A stretch of 16,671 nt of DNA from Pelagophyceae sp. CCMP2097. Taxonomy: Eukaryota > Sar > Pelagophyceae. The notes under the pieces are model-generated. The model did no database searches and had not been told where the DNA came from. It was given only the letters and a program-made list of their open reading frames with translations. Positions within the stretch are counted from its first letter, which is position 1. Each line of letters opens with the position of its first letter. Of the stretch, positions 14,074 to 16,671 are shown piece by piece. The DNA lies in contig MU657381.1 in the NCBI GenBank assembly GCA_026770575.1, forward strand, positions 7,718-24,388, written 5' to 3'. The position numbers and the translations under genes are program-made.

Positions 14074-16190
14074 TCAAAATTAAATTCAAAAATAATCGAT
14101 TTAGAATACATTAAAAATATCGATATAGATGGCCGAACAATTGCAATTATCGACTCGGATTATAATATCATTAAAAAAATGTCTATTGAATTCATAAGCC
14201 CTCTGAATATTTTCAATGATAAAATTATTACTCTAGATTTAAATAACACTCTTATAATTGATGAAAAGATGTGCCTTATTATGAACAAGAATTTGATGAT
14301 AAGTTAAAAACTTTAAACCACACAGATGATGAATTACAGAAACTCGTTACAGATTAAACAACTGCAAGAGAAGAAGCGGATACTCAATAAATAAGGAAAT
14401 TGTGGCTCTGAAACTTGTTGATAAGGAGATAATCGCGTCAGTAATTGCTGAGACAGAATACGACATCGTTGTGGAGACTAGTCTCGGCGCGAGGGATGTA
14501 GTATTTGGAACAAATATTGGTCTGATCGAAGGGCAGATTCTAGAACTTCAAATAAAACAGATAAAGTTAAAATCTATTCGGCTGGGAAGGGTTTGATTCA
14601 GAAAAAAATAGATTACACTCGAAAATTTACCATATGCGAAGTTGGAAGATGATATTATTTTAATTGAATCAAGAAAACTTAAAATCAAATTCTAGTTTGA
14701 TACGTGATGAAAGTAACAATTTTTTTATTGATTTTTACAATTTTTGAATGTTGTCGCTGGTCAATTGAATGTGAATTTTCCAACCGCAGGAAAGAATATT
14801 TCTATTGTCAATGATCAAATAAATTCATCTTTTACAGATACGACCTAGGATGCATCAGGTATCGGATTAGTTTTGTCCGGAACTACTTTCATCAAAAATA
14901 AACCTGATCAAACTGTTCAATCGACAACAACCGGTCTGGATAGTGCCACTACTATATCTGGTCCATATCCGACTTTAAATATATCATCAACTTGTACAAC
15001 ATATACAGGGTCGTCGAGAGTTTTACTTATCAGTACGAATTTCTCAAATCAGACTTCGACGACACATTAATTAAAAAAAAAAAATCAAAATTATCTGTAC
15101 CGTTTGAGACTCCAATTCAAAAATTGTTACGCGTGAAACCACCGTACGCCTACTACGATGCAAGCAACTACGTACAAGGCTCGATTAAATTAACAGATTT
15201 AACTGGAATTTGATGCGGTTTTAATTGGCAACGTTTAAAAAAACACTTACCCTGTTATATTTAGTGGCGTGGTTGATGTCATTCAAGGATTTCAAACCGA
15301 TTCAATCCTTTTCCCAATTCTTCCACAATGATTTTTCATGTTTTCATTAACCAGATATACGTCCAGTGACATTTTAAAACAACGGCGAATTTTGACAAAC
15401 GCAGGAGGTTCAGGGATTACCTGTGGACATGATAATATATAACACAATTTGCAACCGACGGGGATAAACTTGATCTTTTTAAGACAGCAGCAACAAATAT
15501 TTTAGATGTCGTTTTATCAAATAATGTTATCAGTCAAAATATACCTATAGGTAAGGTTTTTAAACAACTTGTCCCAAGTGCATTAACTCGGATGGGGATA
15601 AACACTCAAAGCTCATTTACAAGCGATTTTCAATTTTCAAAATTATTGATATTTTCTGATACATTGACGATTGATGACATGCGGGTAGTCTCGACTGTGT
15701 TTCAAGAAAACATAGAAACGGGCTTATATGATGTTTCCGCTGATAAGATTTCTACTCGTCGCCTAAACACACAAATGGTATCGTTTAGTCCATTTATATA
15801 TTCGGATACTTTAATTAAATTGAATCACGACGACACATTATTTTTAAAATTTCTCAGTTATCCGTGCGCCCCGCCGAGACTCCTTTTTAAAAATTGTAAA
15901 GATTAAAACCCGCACTAATGAATTACAGTGCAGACAATTACGTACAATGTTCTAATATTTTAAATTATTTCACTGTCGATAAAACATAAAGCGCCACGAT
16001 AACCGGGTCTGTCGTGAAAACAACATCGCCGGGTTTGATTCGTGGTTAATTGGATGTTATTGGTTGATTGCAAACAGATAAAATATCTTTACAATTGTTA
16101 CAGTCTAATTATTTTGTATTCTCAATCAAAAAATACACATCGGCTGACATAACAAAAAATAGACGGATTTTATGTTATAGGGGAGGAAAT
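14074..16190 (+). pseudogene. decayed repeat protein, probably a virion fibre-like structural protein
   Basis: No intact frame remains, but protein-like stretches follow one another in changing plus-strand frames. They are SPLNIFNDKIITLDLNNTLI (14188-14260), EQEFDDKLKTLNHTDDELQK (14280-14357), a coil-like segment (14402-14596), GQLNVNFPTAGKNISIVNDQ (14744-14847), GLVLSGTTFIKNKPDQTVQS (14849-15070), LSVPFETPIQKLLRVKPP (15010-15213) and GDKLDLFKTAATNILDVV (15430-15906). Beta-strand-rich, Asn/Thr/Ser-rich style with 'SGTT', 'TTISG' and 'NNTLIID' phrases resembles phage and viral fibre or tail repeat proteins; this is a style match, not a family hit. A domain of about 130 codons is repeated 771 bp later. 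Dozens of stops and shifts show it is dead. Its start is not certain. Confidence 0.6.
15005..16190 (+). repeat. two diverged copies of a fibre-like domain, spacing 771 bp
   Basis: Copy 1 (about 15005-15430) and copy 2 (about 15776-16190) share the DNA anchor GACGACACATTA (15058, 15829) and ACGTACAA (15170, 15940). Translations match: KLSVPFETPIQKL...NYVQ against QLSVRPAETPF-KL...NYVQ, and VVDVIQGFQTDSI...YTSSDILKQRRIL against LDVIG-LQTDKI...YTSADITKNRRIL. The repeat unit is about 257 codons and the second is incomplete. Confidence 0.75.
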
Positions 16191-16390
16191 CAATTGATTT
16201 TCGGACATAATAGACAGCTGCACTTTTTCAAGCTACTTTCAAGCAACTTTCAAGTTGCTTTCAAAGTCTGCATTTGCGTGTAAATTTGCTTGAAAAATGC
16301 TAACTTTCAAGCTCAGCTTGAATTCAAGCTACTTTCAAGCAGCTTTCAAGTTGCTTTTAAAGCGCGTAAATGCTTTTAAAGCGCGGGACG
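16191..16390. repeat. right edge of the island, short direct repeats with palindromes
   Basis: TTCAAGCTACTTTCAAGCA and its continuation occurs at 16227-16265 and again at 16323-16361 (period 96). Each holds the palindrome AAGCAACTT-TC-AAGTTGCTT (exact at 16241-16260) or a close variant. No coding sequence. These may be a tandem duplication near the junction with host DNA. Confidence 0.75.
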
Positions 16391-16671
16391 AGTACGTTGG
16401 ATGAGCGTTGAGTGAACGTTAGATGAGCGTTAACCCGGCGCGGGCGCGCGGCGCGGGCGCGGCGCGGGCGCGCCGCGCGGGCGCGCCGCGCGGAGGGGGC
16501 GGGGCGCGGCCTCTGGCGGGCGGGGCGGCGCCGATGGTGCCCGCGCCTCCGTCGAGGCGCGGGCCGGTCGCGGGGCCGACGTGCCCCGTCCCGCGCGCCA
16601 TGTCACCTGGGTGGCCGAAGGAAGGCGCCCTTAACGCCGCTTCGCGCTCACGTTGAAGCGACAAAAGATAT
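16391..16671. other. very GC-rich flank, no gene called
   Basis: Base composition returns to the host-like extreme, with GCGCGGGCGC-type simple repeats (about 16437-16510). A short imperfect repeat GATGAGCGTT (about 16400-16432) marks the border. Open frames on both strands here only reflect the lack of stop codons in GC-rich DNA. Confidence 0.6.

Larger units (their letters stand above)
9340..16390. mobile_element. AT-rich island, decayed integrated DNA virus (inferred)
   Basis: Base composition drops abruptly here and recovers after about 16390. Recognisable content is a class 3 lipase remnant, an N6-adenine methyltransferase remnant, a fibre-like repeat protein remnant, compact small ORFs, hairpin repeats and a nested transposon. 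Lipases and adenine methyltransferases are known from Polinton-like viruses, virophages and larger algal DNA viruses. No capsid, packaging ATPase, integrase or polymerase was seen, so this is a fragment and the lineage is an inference. The edges are judged by composition only. Confidence 0.65.

Noticed and set aside
12764..16190. Sequencing error as sole cause of broken island genes
   Set aside because: Some shifts lie in homopolymers and could be errors, but in-frame stops in ordinary sequence and the many lesions of the fibre-like gene cannot all be.
16419..16664. ORFs on both strands in the terminal GC-rich stretch
   Set aside because: Pro/Ala/Arg/Gly runs from GCGC-type simple repeats; absence of stops is expected from composition.

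Overview
The window looks like nuclear DNA of a GC-rich unicellular eukaryote, most likely a microalga. One gene is split by six short GT-AG introns (49-115 nt), GC content is very high in coding DNA, and there is no bacterial-style operon layout. A pelagophyte-like or haptophyte-like alga would fit, but nothing in the sequence fixes the species.

Layout. (1) 1-2222 is largely gene-free. It holds a 1.16-kb foldback element (363-1523) with about 345-bp inverted arms. The right arm carries a nested 168-bp MITE-like insertion with perfect 32-bp inverted ends. (2) 2223-8886 is a host block of three plus-strand genes: a small EF-hand protein, a seven-exon acidic/coiled-coil protein of unknown function (modelled at 857 aa), and an intronless ABCG-type half transporter (600 aa). 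(3) 9177-9339 is a 163-bp MITE with perfect 27-bp inverted ends, sitting where base composition changes. (4) About 9340-16390 is an AT-rich island that looks like a decayed integrated DNA virus of the Polinton-like, virophage or algal-virus kind. It holds a broken class 3 lipase (GHSLGG), a broken N6-adenine DNA methyltransferase, a badly decayed repeat-containing protein that resembles a virion fibre, and several small intact ORFs, the longest being 134 aa with a TATA box. Its left part has a tandem pair of hairpin repeats whose loop is inverted in one copy. (5) Inside the island, 10979-12605 is a separate 1.63-kb transposon-like element. Its long inverted ends are packed with about 15 copies of the motif AAAGTGACACC, and they flank about 0.8 kb of GC-rich cargo that looks like captured host gene pieces. 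(6) After about 16390 the DNA returns to very high GC.

How it fits together. The three host genes show no obvious common pathway. The island genes form one small minus-strand gene cluster (lipase, small ORF, methyltransferase) running divergently from the plus-strand fibre-like gene, as in a compact viral genome. The lesions (in-frame stops plus frameshifts) suggest the insert is no longer functional as a whole. No capsid, ATPase, integrase or polymerase gene was recognised, so the viral lineage remains inferred. No canonical tRNA, rRNA or CRISPR array was seen.
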